From the NCBI RefSeq assembly GCF_900637655.1, contig NZ_LR134384.1, positions 1,550,001 through 1,614,000 on the forward strand: DNA of 64,000 nucleotides, given 5' to 3'. Of the stretch, positions 8,978 to 17,542 are shown in pieces; the first letter of the stretch is position 1; every line of letters begins with the position of its first letter. Both the position numbers and the translations under genes were made by a program. The stretch is from Segatella oris. Lineage in GTDB: Bacteria > Bacteroidota > Bacteroidia > Bacteroidales > Bacteroidaceae. The notes below the pieces were generated by a model that saw only the letters and a list, made by a program, of their open reading frames with translations, made no database searches and had not been told where the DNA came from.

Positions 8978-9976
8978 ATGGAATTTGCAAGTAAAGAATA
9001 TTTCAGTTTATTGATATTGCTGATACCTTATATTCTATGGTATTTTCTTTATCGTAACAAGCGTGAGCCAACAATATTGATGAGTGACACGTTTGCCTAT
9101 CGCTATGCACCGAAAAGTTGGCGAATGCGACTGATTCATCTACCGATGTGGTTGCGTTGTGTCGCCTTTGTGCTGATAGTCATAGTCATGGCTCGTCCAC
9201 AGACTCATAACTCATGGGATAATAAACAGGTAGAAGGTATTGATATTATGCTGGCTATGGATGTTTCAACTTCAATGTTGGCCGAGGATTTGAAACCTAA
9301 TCGGTTAGAAGCAGCTAAGAATGTAGCTTCAGAATTTATTGCAGACAGACCTAATGATAATATTGGCTTGACGATCTTTGCGGGGGAAGCTTTTACGCAA
9401 TGTCCGATGACCACAGATCATGTATCGCTCATCAATCTGTTACAGAGTGTCAGAACGGATATCGCTGCTCGTGGTTTGATTTCTGATGGAACAGCTGTTG
9501 GTATGGGCTTGGCCAATGCGGTAAGCCGATTGAAAGATTCTAAGGCCAAGAGTAAGGTTGTTATTCTTTTGACCGATGGTAGTAATAATATGGGAGATAT
9601 TTCACCAATGACCAGTGCGCAGATTGCCCGAAGTTTTGGAATACGTGTCTATACAATCGGTATTGGTACGAATAAGGTAGCACCTTATCCGATGCCTGTA
9701 GCAGGGGGAATACAATATGTGAATATTCCTGTAGAGATAGACAGTAAGACGCTGAAAGATATCGCTGCAACAACGGAAGGTAATTTTTATCGAGCAACAA
9801 ATAATCGGCAGTTAAAACAAATCTATAAGGATATTGATCAGCTTGAAAAGAGCAAGATGGATGTAAAGAAATTCTCGAAACTTTATGAAGTTTATCAGCC
9901 GTTTGCCATTGGTGCATTATTGATTTTATTGTTGGAGGTAATCCTTCGAACAACAGTGTTGAGAAGAATTCCATAA
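8978..9976 (+). CDS. batA: BatA-like VWA membrane protein
   Basis: VWA-domain protein of the Bacteroides aerotolerance (Bat) system, 332 aa. It has an N-terminal membrane anchor (residues 8-24), a second helix near 58-75, and a VWA domain with the metal-site motif DVSTS in MLAMDVSTSMLAEDLKP and TDGSNNMGD later. A C-terminal membrane helix ends the protein. The in-frame TTG at 8969 overlaps the previous stop; the ATG at 8978 is preferred. Bat proteins were named for an effect on oxygen tolerance in B. fragilis; the molecular role remains uncertain. It is followed by a paralogue. Confidence 0.9.
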   Translation: MEFASKEYFSLLILLIPYILWYFLYRNKREPTILMSDTFAYRYAPKSWRMRLIHLPMWLRCVAFVLIVIVMARPQTHNSWDNKQVEGIDIMLAMDVSTSMLAEDLKPNRLEAAKNVASEFIADRPNDNIGLTIFAGEAFTQCPMTTDHVSLINLLQSVRTDIAARGLISDGTAVGMGLANAVSRLKDSKAKSKVVILLTDGSNNMGDISPMTSAQIARSFGIRVYTIGIGTNKVAPYPMPVAGGIQYVNIPVEIDSKTLKDIAATTEGNFYRATNNRQLKQIYKDIDQLEKSKMDVKKFSKLYEVYQPFAIGALLILLLEVILRTTVLRRIP

Positions 9977-9988
9977 AAAAGAAACAAC

Positions 9989-11017
9989 ATGTTGAGATTT
10001 GAAGACCCTACATATTTATGGTTATTGCTTGTCATTCCAATTCTGGCTATGATGAGATTTGGTGTCTGGCGACAGCGGAAAAAGAAATTACAGCGTTTTG
10101 GTAATCCGGTGTTATTGAAAGAAATGATGCCCGATGTATCCAAGTATCGGCCTACTATAAAGTTTTGGCTGTTGCTTTCAGCTATGGCTATTTTAATACT
10201 AATGATAGCTCGCCCGCAGGCAGGAACAAAGATTTCTCATGACAAACGAAATGGCATAGAGGTTATTATCGCTCTGGATATCAGTAATTCGATGCTGGCT
10301 GAAGATGTTACACCTTCGCGATTAGAGAAAAGCAAACTGTTAATAGAAAATCTTGTTGATCATTTTACAAATGACAAAGTTGGATTAGTGGTGTTTGCAG
10401 GTGATGCATTTGTTCAGCTTCCAATAACGAGTGATTATGTTTCTGCTAAAATGTTCTTGCAGAATATCAAACCTTCTTTGATTGCTACTCAAGGAACAGA
10501 CTTGGCACGTGCTATTGAGTTGAGTCAGAATAGTTTTATGCAGAGGGATAATATTGGTAAGGCTATTATCGTCATCACAGATGGTGAAGACCATGAAGGA
10601 GGAGCGCTTGAGGCGGCAAAAGCTGCGCATAAGAAAGGCTCAAATGTCTTTATCCTTGGAATTGGTGATCCTAAAGGAACTCCAATTCCTGATGGAGAAG
10701 GTGGATATATGAAAGACAACAAAGGACAGACTGTGATGTCAGCACTCAATGAGCAGATGTGTCAACAGATTGCTCAGGCTGGCAGCGGTACTTATATTCA
10801 TGTAGACAATACTAATGATGCGCAGGAAAAACTGAATGCAGAATTGTCGAAGTTGCAGTCGGGAATGACCGATGGTGTTATTTATAGTGAATATAGCGAA
10901 CAGTTCCAAGCCTTTGGAATAATTTTGTTATTGCTATTAATAGTTGAAGTTATCTTGCAGGAATCGAAGAATCCAAAGTTCAAGAATATTAAATTATTTA
11001 GAAGAAGAGAGGCATGA
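9989..11017 (+). CDS. batB: BatB-like VWA membrane protein
   Basis: Second VWA protein of the Bat system, 342 aa and clearly paralogous to the gene before it. N-terminal membrane helices occur at about residues 8-22 and 52-70, the metal-site motif DISNS appears in IIALDISNSMLAEDVTP, and ITDGEDHEGG marks the second metal-site loop. A C-terminal helix (AFGIILLLLLIVEVIL) anchors it. It starts 12 bp after BatA and its last codon overlaps the batC start (ATGA), as expected for coupled subunits of one complex. Confidence 0.92.
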   Translation: MLRFEDPTYLWLLLVIPILAMMRFGVWRQRKKKLQRFGNPVLLKEMMPDVSKYRPTIKFWLLLSAMAILILMIARPQAGTKISHDKRNGIEVIIALDISNSMLAEDVTPSRLEKSKLLIENLVDHFTNDKVGLVVFAGDAFVQLPITSDYVSAKMFLQNIKPSLIATQGTDLARAIELSQNSFMQRDNIGKAIIVITDGEDHEGGALEAAKAAHKKGSNVFILGIGDPKGTPIPDGEGGYMKDNKGQTVMSALNEQMCQQIAQAGSGTYIHVDNTNDAQEKLNAELSKLQSGMTDGVIYSEYSEQFQAFGIILLLLLIVEVILQESKNPKFKNIKLFRRREA

Positions 11018-11688
11018 AATATTATCAATATATGGTTCTGCTGATTGCCTGTATGCTGACTGGGATTACCTATGCACAGACTGACCGGCAGTTTATCCGA
11101 AATGGTAATAAACTGTTTCACAGTCAGAATTTTGTCAAGGCTGAAGTTGAATATCGTAAAGCAGTTTCTAAAAATCCTAAAAATTTCCAAGCACTTTATA
11201 ATCTTGGTACAGCTTTGTTGATGCAGCAAAAAGACTCTGCTGCAACTGATATATTACAAAGAGCAGGAAAACAAGAAACGAGTAAAATACGTAAAGCACA
11301 GAGTTATCACAATATTGGTTATATTTGTCAGCATCACCAAATGTATGCAGAAGCTATTCAGGCTTATAAGGAAGCTTTGCGTAATAATCCGGCAGATAGT
11401 GAAACGCGTTATAATCTTGCCCTGTGTAAGAAGTTATTGAAGAATAAACCTCAAGATAAAAAGCAACAGAACAAAAAAGATAAAAACAAAAAGGAAGATA
11501 ATAAGGACAAACAGCAAAAACAAAAGAAGCAAAGTAAGGAGGAACAACAAGATACTAAAGACCGCATGAGCAAAGAAAATGCAGAGCAGTTGCTCAAAGC
11601 TGCCATACAAGATGAGAAAGTAACACAGCAACGTATATCAAAAGCAATACAACAGTCTGGCAATCGTAAGTTGCAGAAAAATTGGTAA
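11014..11688 (+). CDS. batC: BatC-like TPR protein
   Basis: A 224-aa exported tetratricopeptide-repeat protein. A signal peptide ends at TYAQ (about residue 22), followed by two to three TPR units (residues 25-140, e.g. ALYNLGTALL and AIQAYKEALRNNPADSETRYNLALC). The C-terminal third is an extremely Lys/Gln/Asp-rich low-complexity stretch (about residues 145-185). Start and preceding stop overlap by 4 bases. It presumably scaffolds the VWA proteins; this is inference from family and order. Confidence 0.9.
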   Translation: MKYYQYMVLLIACMLTGITYAQTDRQFIRNGNKLFHSQNFVKAEVEYRKAVSKNPKNFQALYNLGTALLMQQKDSAATDILQRAGKQETSKIRKAQSYHNIGYICQHHQMYAEAIQAYKEALRNNPADSETRYNLALCKKLLKNKPQDKKQQNKKDKNKKEDNKDKQQKQKKQSKEEQQDTKDRMSKENAEQLLKAAIQDEKVTQQRISKAIQQSGNRKLQKNW

Positions 11689-11713
11689 TTATATAGTGTG
11701 ATAGAGAATTCCT

Positions 11714-13531
11714 ATGAATAGATATTTCAAATTCTTTGTATTCTTTTTATTGCTTGTTGTATGTAGCAATAAAGCGGTTGCCCAACGTGTGACAGTGGAA
11801 GTTCCAACGAAAGTTTCTGTTGGAGAAAATTTTAGGTTATCGTATATTGTCAATACACAAGATGTAGAAGATTTCAGGGCAGGTAATATTCCTTCGGGAA
11901 TTGAAGTTATTGCAGGTCCTTATACGTCTCGGCAATCAAGTTATCAGATGGTAAATGGACACACAAGTTCGTCTTCATCTATAACTTTTACTTATACTTT
12001 GTATGCGACTAAACAAGGAACTTATACAATTCCTGCAGCCAATGCTATAATTAATGGTAGAAAAATTGCTTCACGTTCGGTATTGGTAACTGTTGTTGGT
12101 AATGCTCATGGAGCTAATAGAGTTGCTGGACAGAGTGGAGATGATGCAGGTCTTCGTTCTACAGGTTCACATATATCGGGCAATGATTTGTTTATCCGTG
12201 TCAGTGCAAACAAGCAGAGAGTACATGAGCAGGAACCGATAATGTTAACCTATAAAGTTTATACTTTGGTTGAATTGACACAGTTGAAGGGAGATATGCC
12301 AGAATTGACAGGTTTCCATACACAGGAAGTAAAGCTGCCTCAGCAAAAAAGTTTCCATGTCGAGCGCGTTAATGGACGAGCTTATCGTTGTGTTACATGG
12401 AGTCAGTATGTTATGTATCCTCAGATGACGGGCAAGTTAACTATTCCAAGTATTACTTTCAAGGGTATAGTAGTGCAACAAAACCGAAATATTGATCCTT
12501 TCGAAGCATTCTTTAATGGAGGTTCAGGTTATGTGGAGGTGAAAAAGGAGATTAAGGCACCAAGTCTGACAATACAAGTAGATCCTTTGCCTAATCGTCC
12601 TTTGAATTTCTCTGGTGGTGTAGGTATATTCAATATTTCAGCACAACTTAATAAGAAAGAAGTAAAGAGTGGTGAGCCATTGAACCTACGTATTGTTGTT
12701 GGTGGTATTGGTAACCTCAAATTAATAAAACAGCCTGAAGTTGTTTTCCCGAAAGATTTTGAGAAGTATGATGTGAAGATTACGGATAAAACGCATCTTA
12801 CAGCCAATGGAGTTGAAGGTAATATCATCTATGACTTTCTTGTAGTTCCACAGAATCAAGGGGAATATAAAATACCAGAGGTGGCATTTACTTATTATGA
12901 TACGTCTATTCATAGTTATAGGACAATTAAGACACAATCATTTCATATAGCAGTTGCTAAGGGTAATGGAAATCATAACAGTGAGGCTGATTATTCACAG
13001 AAGGACAATGATATCCATGATCTGATGGAGGGGGATATAGGACAGAGGAGTCTTAACGATTTCTTCTTTGGTTCGGTTGCCTACTATATGTTGCTGCTTT
13101 TACCGATGGTCTCTTTTGTTATTCTGCTTATAGTATTTCGTAAACGTGCATTGGAAATGACAGATATGGTCAAACAGCGCGGTAGGCGTGCAAATAAAGT
13201 TGCTGTTAAACGATTGCATTATGCAAATAAGCTTATGCAGGAGGGAAAATCAAATGATTTCTATGATGAAGTCCTACGGGCTTTGTGGGGATATGTAGGT
13301 GACAAACTTAATATGCCTGTAGAGAAGATTTCGCGTGATAACATTTCTGATAATTTGTCAGCACATACTGTTGATATACATACGATTCATACATTTATCG
13401 AAGCGCTTGATGAATGTGAATTTGAGCGTTATGCTCCAGGAGATGTTGCTGGCAATATGAATAAGACCTTTGAGTCTGCCATTATTGCCATTACAGAGAT
13501 AGAACGTATTTTCAATAAGAGGAAATATTGA
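11714..13531 (+). CDS. batD: BatD-like protein
   Basis: BatD family protein (oxygen tolerance), 605 aa. A signal peptide ends at AVAQ (about residue 24). Then come beta-rich extracytoplasmic domains: the start of the mature protein (VTVEVPTKVSVGENFRLSY) and a second repeat near residue 313 (NKKEVKSGEPLNLRIVV) are typical BatD Ig-like modules. A membrane helix sits at about 456-475 (YYMLLLLPMVSFVILLIVF), followed by a cytoplasmic helical tail. It is encoded between batC and batE in the standard order. Confidence 0.92.
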   Translation: MNRYFKFFVFFLLLVVCSNKAVAQRVTVEVPTKVSVGENFRLSYIVNTQDVEDFRAGNIPSGIEVIAGPYTSRQSSYQMVNGHTSSSSSITFTYTLYATKQGTYTIPAANAIINGRKIASRSVLVTVVGNAHGANRVAGQSGDDAGLRSTGSHISGNDLFIRVSANKQRVHEQEPIMLTYKVYTLVELTQLKGDMPELTGFHTQEVKLPQQKSFHVERVNGRAYRCVTWSQYVMYPQMTGKLTIPSITFKGIVVQQNRNIDPFEAFFNGGSGYVEVKKEIKAPSLTIQVDPLPNRPLNFSGGVGIFNISAQLNKKEVKSGEPLNLRIVVGGIGNLKLIKQPEVVFPKDFEKYDVKITDKTHLTANGVEGNIIYDFLVVPQNQGEYKIPEVAFTYYDTSIHSYRTIKTQSFHIAVAKGNGNHNSEADYSQKDNDIHDLMEGDIGQRSLNDFFFGSVAYYMLLLLPMVSFVILLIVFRKRALEMTDMVKQRGRRANKVAVKRLHYANKLMQEGKSNDFYDEVLRALWGYVGDKLNMPVEKISRDNISDNLSAHTVDIHTIHTFIEALDECEFERYAPGDVAGNMNKTFESAIIAITEIERIFNKRKY

Positions 13532-13543
13532 TTGGAAAATAAA

Positions 13544-14299
13544 ATGAAACATTATATAATACAAATCTTTTTGCTATTTACCTGTTGTTTTTTTGCCATC
13601 CCTGTTGAAGCTGTAACCAAGGCTGAAGCTGATAAAGCCTATCAGGAGAAGAAATATCAACAGGCAATCAAAGACTATGAAAGTCTGCTACATTCAGGTG
13701 TAAGTGCCTCACTTTATTATAATTTGGGTAATGCTTATTATCGAACAGATAATATTACGAAAGCTATTCTGAATTATGAACGAGCAGCTCTGCTTGAACC
13801 GGGAAACAGTGATATCAGGTTCAACCTGCAATTTGCTCGTAGTAAGACGATTGATAAGTTCTCTGAACCTGATGAGATGTTTTTTATTACCTGGTATAAG
13901 GCTATAGTGAATTTCACGAGTGTTGATGGTTGGGCAACTTTCAGTATTATCACAATTACTTTAGCTCTCATAGGGTTCTTGGTTTATTTGTTTGTCAACC
14001 GTATTGCATTGAGGAAAGTTGGATTTTTTGTGTCTTTGGTATGTTTATTACTCTTTGTTTTAAGCATTTTCTTTGCCATTCAACAAAGGGTGGCTTTTGA
14101 AAATCGTAATGGTGCTATTATTATTGTTCCAACAGTCAGCCTCAAGAAAACTCCAGTCAAAAATAGTGTAGATGTAGTTGTTGTTCATGAAGGAACGAAA
14201 GTCAATATAATAGATAGAGGTATAAGGGGCTGGTATAATGTTCGTTTATCTGATGGTCATGAAGGTTGGCTGTCTGTTTCAAGTGTGGAAAGAATTTAA
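13544..14299 (+). CDS. batE: BatE-like TPR and SH3-domain protein
   Basis: Last Bat gene, 251 aa. A signal peptide (ending near VEA, residue 23) is followed by TPR units (YYNLGNAYYRTDNITKAILNYERAALLEP), two membrane helices (about 130-150 and 157-178) and a C-terminal bacterial SH3 domain ending GWYNVRLSDGHEGWLSVSSV. The ATG at 13544 is chosen over the TTG at 13532, which falls directly after the batD stop. The SH3 end suggests contact with peptidoglycan or another envelope ligand. Confidence 0.9.
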   Translation: MKHYIIQIFLLFTCCFFAIPVEAVTKAEADKAYQEKKYQQAIKDYESLLHSGVSASLYYNLGNAYYRTDNITKAILNYERAALLEPGNSDIRFNLQFARSKTIDKFSEPDEMFFITWYKAIVNFTSVDGWATFSIITITLALIGFLVYLFVNRIALRKVGFFVSLVCLLLFVLSIFFAIQQRVAFENRNGAIIIVPTVSLKKTPVKNSVDVVVVHEGTKVNIIDRGIRGWYNVRLSDGHEGWLSVSSVERI

Positions 14300-14316
14300 T
14301 CGTATTAGTTTTTAGT

Positions 14317-15015
14317 TTGGATATAGCAAGTCTTTTAGAGTTAGATAGACACATTCTGTTTGCAATCAATGGATGTGACAATCTGATGTTGAATGGTGTC
14401 ATGGTCACGCTTACAAATGCTTGGCTTTGGCTCCCATTATATCTGGCATTATTTTATATCGTTGTTAAGAATAATGAAACGATGGGGCAGATTGTGCTTG
14501 TTGTGTCAGCTTGCCTTGTTGCTGTAGCTTTGGCAAGTGGTGTTGACAATCTTTTGGTAAAGCCATGGATTGCTCGTTTAAGACCTTGTAATGCTCCAGG
14601 GATAAAGTATTTCATCAATACAGTTATTTGGATGGGTAAGGAACAATACAGTTTTTTCTCTGCTCACGCTGCCAATACCTTTGCTGTAGCAATATTCTTT
14701 GCTTTCTTAGTGAGAAGTCGTCTATTAAATATCGGTCTGTTTTTATGGGCTTTATTAAATGGTTACACTCGGATTTATCTTGGAGTTCATTATCCATCAG
14801 ATGTATTAGTCGGTGCACTTTGGGGCATCTTGTGTGGCTCTATAGCTTATTGGTTCTATAGTTATGTCTATTTTAAAAGTAATCCTCATGTGAATTATGT
14901 CTCCAGCCAGTATACATCAACAGGGTATAATCGTTCGGATATTGATGCTGTTTTAGTATATCTTACTCTGTTGTTAATTGTTAGCTGTATAGTAGGGACC
15001 TTTGTATATTTATAA
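14317..15015 (+). CDS. PAP2-family phosphatase (membrane)
   Basis: Membrane acid phosphatase of the PAP2/undecaprenyl-pyrophosphate phosphatase type, about 232 aa, probably acting on a lipid phosphate at the outer face of the inner membrane. The three PAP2 signatures are present: KPWIARLRP (K-x6-RP), FFSAHAAN (SGH-like with Ala), and TRIYLGVHYPSDV (R-x5-H-x3-D). Five to six hydrophobic helices are visible. There is no convincing ATG at the N terminus; the TTG at 14317 (before DIASLLELDRH) fits the family start, while the frame is open back to a TTG at 14266 inside batE. The start is therefore uncertain. Confidence 0.82.
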   Translation: MDIASLLELDRHILFAINGCDNLMLNGVMVTLTNAWLWLPLYLALFYIVVKNNETMGQIVLVVSACLVAVALASGVDNLLVKPWIARLRPCNAPGIKYFINTVIWMGKEQYSFFSAHAANTFAVAIFFAFLVRSRLLNIGLFLWALLNGYTRIYLGVHYPSDVLVGALWGILCGSIAYWFYSYVYFKSNPHVNYVSSQYTSTGYNRSDIDAVLVYLTLLLIVSCIVGTFVYL

Positions 15016-15033
15016 TTTTGGATAAATAAGAAA

Positions 15034-16284
15034 ATGGAAACAAAACATATAAAGATTAGTGAATACGACTATGTATTGCCTGATGAGCGGATAGCAAAAT
15101 TTCCTTTGCCACAGCGCGATCATAGTAAGCTGTTGATTTATGAACACGGAAAAGTGAGTGATGATGTTTTTTTCAACTTACCGAAATATCTGCCACAACA
15201 TGCTTTGATGGTTTATAACAATACGCGGGTTATTCAGGCACGTATGCATTTTCGTAAGGAGACAGGAGCACTCATTGAGGTGTTTTTAATGGAACCTGCA
15301 GCTCCGACAGATTATGAATTAATGTTTCAAACGAAGGGACAATGTTCTTGGCTATGTATGATAGGGAATCTCAAGAAGTGGAAAGAAGGTTCTTTGAAAC
15401 GGGACTTTGATATAAAAGGGGAGCATCTTACACTTTCTGTACTGTTGAACTATGAGAAGAGTGCACATAGTGCTACAGGAACTAACTATTGGGTAGACTT
15501 TTCTTGGGATAATGCAAATATCAACTTTGCTGAAATCCTTGAAGTTGTAGGTGAATTACCAATCCCTCCTTATTTGAATCGTGAAACCGAAGAAAGCGAT
15601 AAGTTAACCTATCAAACGGTTTATAGCAAGATAAAGGGTAGTGTAGCTGCACCTACGGCTGGACTTCATTTCACGGATGATGTGTTACGGGCAATAGAGG
15701 CTCGTGGGATTGAGCGTGAGGAAGTTACCTTACATGTAGGGGCTGGAACTTTCAAGCCCGTTAAGAGCAAGGAAATTTATGGGCATGAAATGCATACCGA
15801 ATATATTGTAGTTCACCGTCATACGTTGGTAAATCTTATTAAGTATGAGTGTAAAGCTATTGCTGTAGGAACAACGAGTGTGAGGACTTTGGAAAGTCTT
15901 TATTACATGGGAGTCAAGTTAGAGAATAATCCTGACGCTACAGAAGAAGAATTACATGTAAGCCAGTGGGAACCTTATGAGAAAGAGCGTGAAGGTGGGC
16001 TGATAAATGGTATTACACCAGTCCATGCCATTCAAAATCTTATCGATTGGCTTGACAAAGCAGGTGTAGATGTTTTACATAGTAGCACGCAGATACTCAT
16101 AGCTCCAGGCTATGAATATAAGATTGTAAAGATGCTTGTTACTAATTTTCATCAACCTCAGAGCACATTGCTGCTTCTTGTAAGTGCTTTTGTTAAGGGA
16201 GATTGGAGAAAAATCTATGACTACGCCTTGGCTAATAACTTCCGATTCCTTAGTTATGGTGATAGCTCGTTGCTTATCCCCTAA
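15034..16284 (+). CDS. queA: tRNA preQ1(34) S-adenosylmethionine ribosyltransferase-isomerase
   Basis: QueA converts preQ1-tRNA to epoxyqueuosine-tRNA with the ribosyl group of SAM, in the queuosine pathway. 416 aa, longer than the roughly 350 aa of E. coli QueA because of inserted segments. Family motifs: YDYVLPDERIAKFPLPQRDHSKLL at the N terminus, VYNNTRVIQARM, SVAAPTAGLHFT, LHVGAGTFKPV and TNFHQPQSTLLLLVSAF. It follows the PAP2 gene at 18 bp and may be cotranscribed. Confidence 0.95.
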   Translation: METKHIKISEYDYVLPDERIAKFPLPQRDHSKLLIYEHGKVSDDVFFNLPKYLPQHALMVYNNTRVIQARMHFRKETGALIEVFLMEPAAPTDYELMFQTKGQCSWLCMIGNLKKWKEGSLKRDFDIKGEHLTLSVLLNYEKSAHSATGTNYWVDFSWDNANINFAEILEVVGELPIPPYLNRETEESDKLTYQTVYSKIKGSVAAPTAGLHFTDDVLRAIEARGIEREEVTLHVGAGTFKPVKSKEIYGHEMHTEYIVVHRHTLVNLIKYECKAIAVGTTSVRTLESLYYMGVKLENNPDATEEELHVSQWEPYEKEREGGLINGITPVHAIQNLIDWLDKAGVDVLHSSTQILIAPGYEYKIVKMLVTNFHQPQSTLLLLVSAFVKGDWRKIYDYALANNFRFLSYGDSSLLIP

Positions 16285-16321
16285 CTGGAATTATATGAAA
16301 AACGTTTGAAAAAGAAATAAA

Positions 16322-17539
16322 ATGAAAAAGGGAGATACAGTAAGATTTCTAAGCGAGACTGGTGGAGGTAAGATCGTCGGTTTCCAAAGTAATAATATTG
16401 TACTTGTTGAAGATGAAGATGGTTTTCAGATTCCATTTCCTATCAACGATGTCGTTGTTGTAAGTAGTGATGACTACACATCTTCTAAACTTGTACAGGC
16501 TAAGTTCGACTCTGTAGGACAGAAACAAAATAAAGTCGTTAGCCAGCAGAATAATCGTAGCATAAAGTCGATGATGCATGAAGGACAAGATGAGATTATA
16601 GACGTCTTTGATGACAAGATAGACAATGATGTTGTTGATGACAATAAAGAAATCTCTTTCAAAAAGCCTGTTGAGGAACGTAAAGGAGGAAATTCTTTGA
16701 CGGCTTATCTTGCATTTGTACCTCTTGATATAAAGGATGTTGCATCTACTCGTTTCGAAACTTATTTTGTCAATGATAGCAACTACTATATGCAGTTCTG
16801 CTATATGACGGCAGAAGGGAATAGCTGGAATTTGAAATTTCAGGGCGAGGTAGAGCCCAATACTAAGCTATATATAGAAGAATTTAGCCGTGAGGAGCTT
16901 AATGATATGGCTCATATTGCTGTGCAGCTGATAGCTTATAAGCGTGAAAAACACTTTGTTCTTAAGCCCGGTATTGATGTGCAGTTCCGTCTTGATCCTG
17001 TAAAGTTTTACAAATTACACACCTTCCAAGATAATGACTTTTTTGAGACGCCGGCGTTGTTGTATGGTATCGTTGTCAATGATATTCCTGTGAAACCACT
17101 TGTTGTTGATGCTAAGGCATTGAAACGCGAGATGTATGCTGATAATGCTACTTTGCAGCAAGAAACGGAGCAAGATAGTGTAGAAAGTTATGTTCGTCGC
17201 TATGAGAATGGTCAGAAGAAAGGCAATCCTTTTCTGATTAAACATCGCGATAATGGTGATATTGTTGTCATTGATCTGCACGCGGATGCATTACTTGATA
17301 CTACGGCAGGTATGAGCTCAACCGATATTCTCAATTATCAATTAAAGAAATTTCGTGAAATACTCGCTGAATATGATGGCAAGAAAGGTCAGAAACTCAT
17401 TTTCATCCATGGCAAAGGAGAAGGAGTTCTTCGCAGTGCTATTGTAAATGATTTGAAGTATAAATACAAAAAATACACCTATCAAGATGCCTCTTTCCAA
17501 GAATATGGTTATGGGGCAACTCAGGTTACAATCAGATAG
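16322..17539 (+). CDS. DUF2027 / Smr-domain protein
   Basis: A 405-aa protein with a short N-terminal beta barrel-like segment (KKGDTVRFLSETGGGKIVG, residues 2-20) that often opens the Bacteroidetes DUF2027-Smr proteins, a beta-rich middle, and a C-terminal Smr domain (residues about 320-405) with DLHADALL and KLIFIHGKGEGVLRSAI, the HGxGxG motif of Smr. Smr domains are nicking or RNA-cleaving endonuclease modules in MutS2 and relatives; here there is no MutS part. Substrate unknown. Confidence 0.88.
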   Translation: MKKGDTVRFLSETGGGKIVGFQSNNIVLVEDEDGFQIPFPINDVVVVSSDDYTSSKLVQAKFDSVGQKQNKVVSQQNNRSIKSMMHEGQDEIIDVFDDKIDNDVVDDNKEISFKKPVEERKGGNSLTAYLAFVPLDIKDVASTRFETYFVNDSNYYMQFCYMTAEGNSWNLKFQGEVEPNTKLYIEEFSREELNDMAHIAVQLIAYKREKHFVLKPGIDVQFRLDPVKFYKLHTFQDNDFFETPALLYGIVVNDIPVKPLVVDAKALKREMYADNATLQQETEQDSVESYVRRYENGQKKGNPFLIKHRDNGDIVVIDLHADALLDTTAGMSSTDILNYQLKKFREILAEYDGKKGQKLIFIHGKGEGVLRSAIVNDLKYKYKKYTYQDASFQEYGYGATQVTIR

Positions 17540-17542
17540 ATT

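Noticed and set aside
11434-11663. Minus-strand Leu/Phe-rich frames opposite the end of batC
   Set aside because: Reverse complement of the Lys/Gln-rich BatC tail; no independent evidence.
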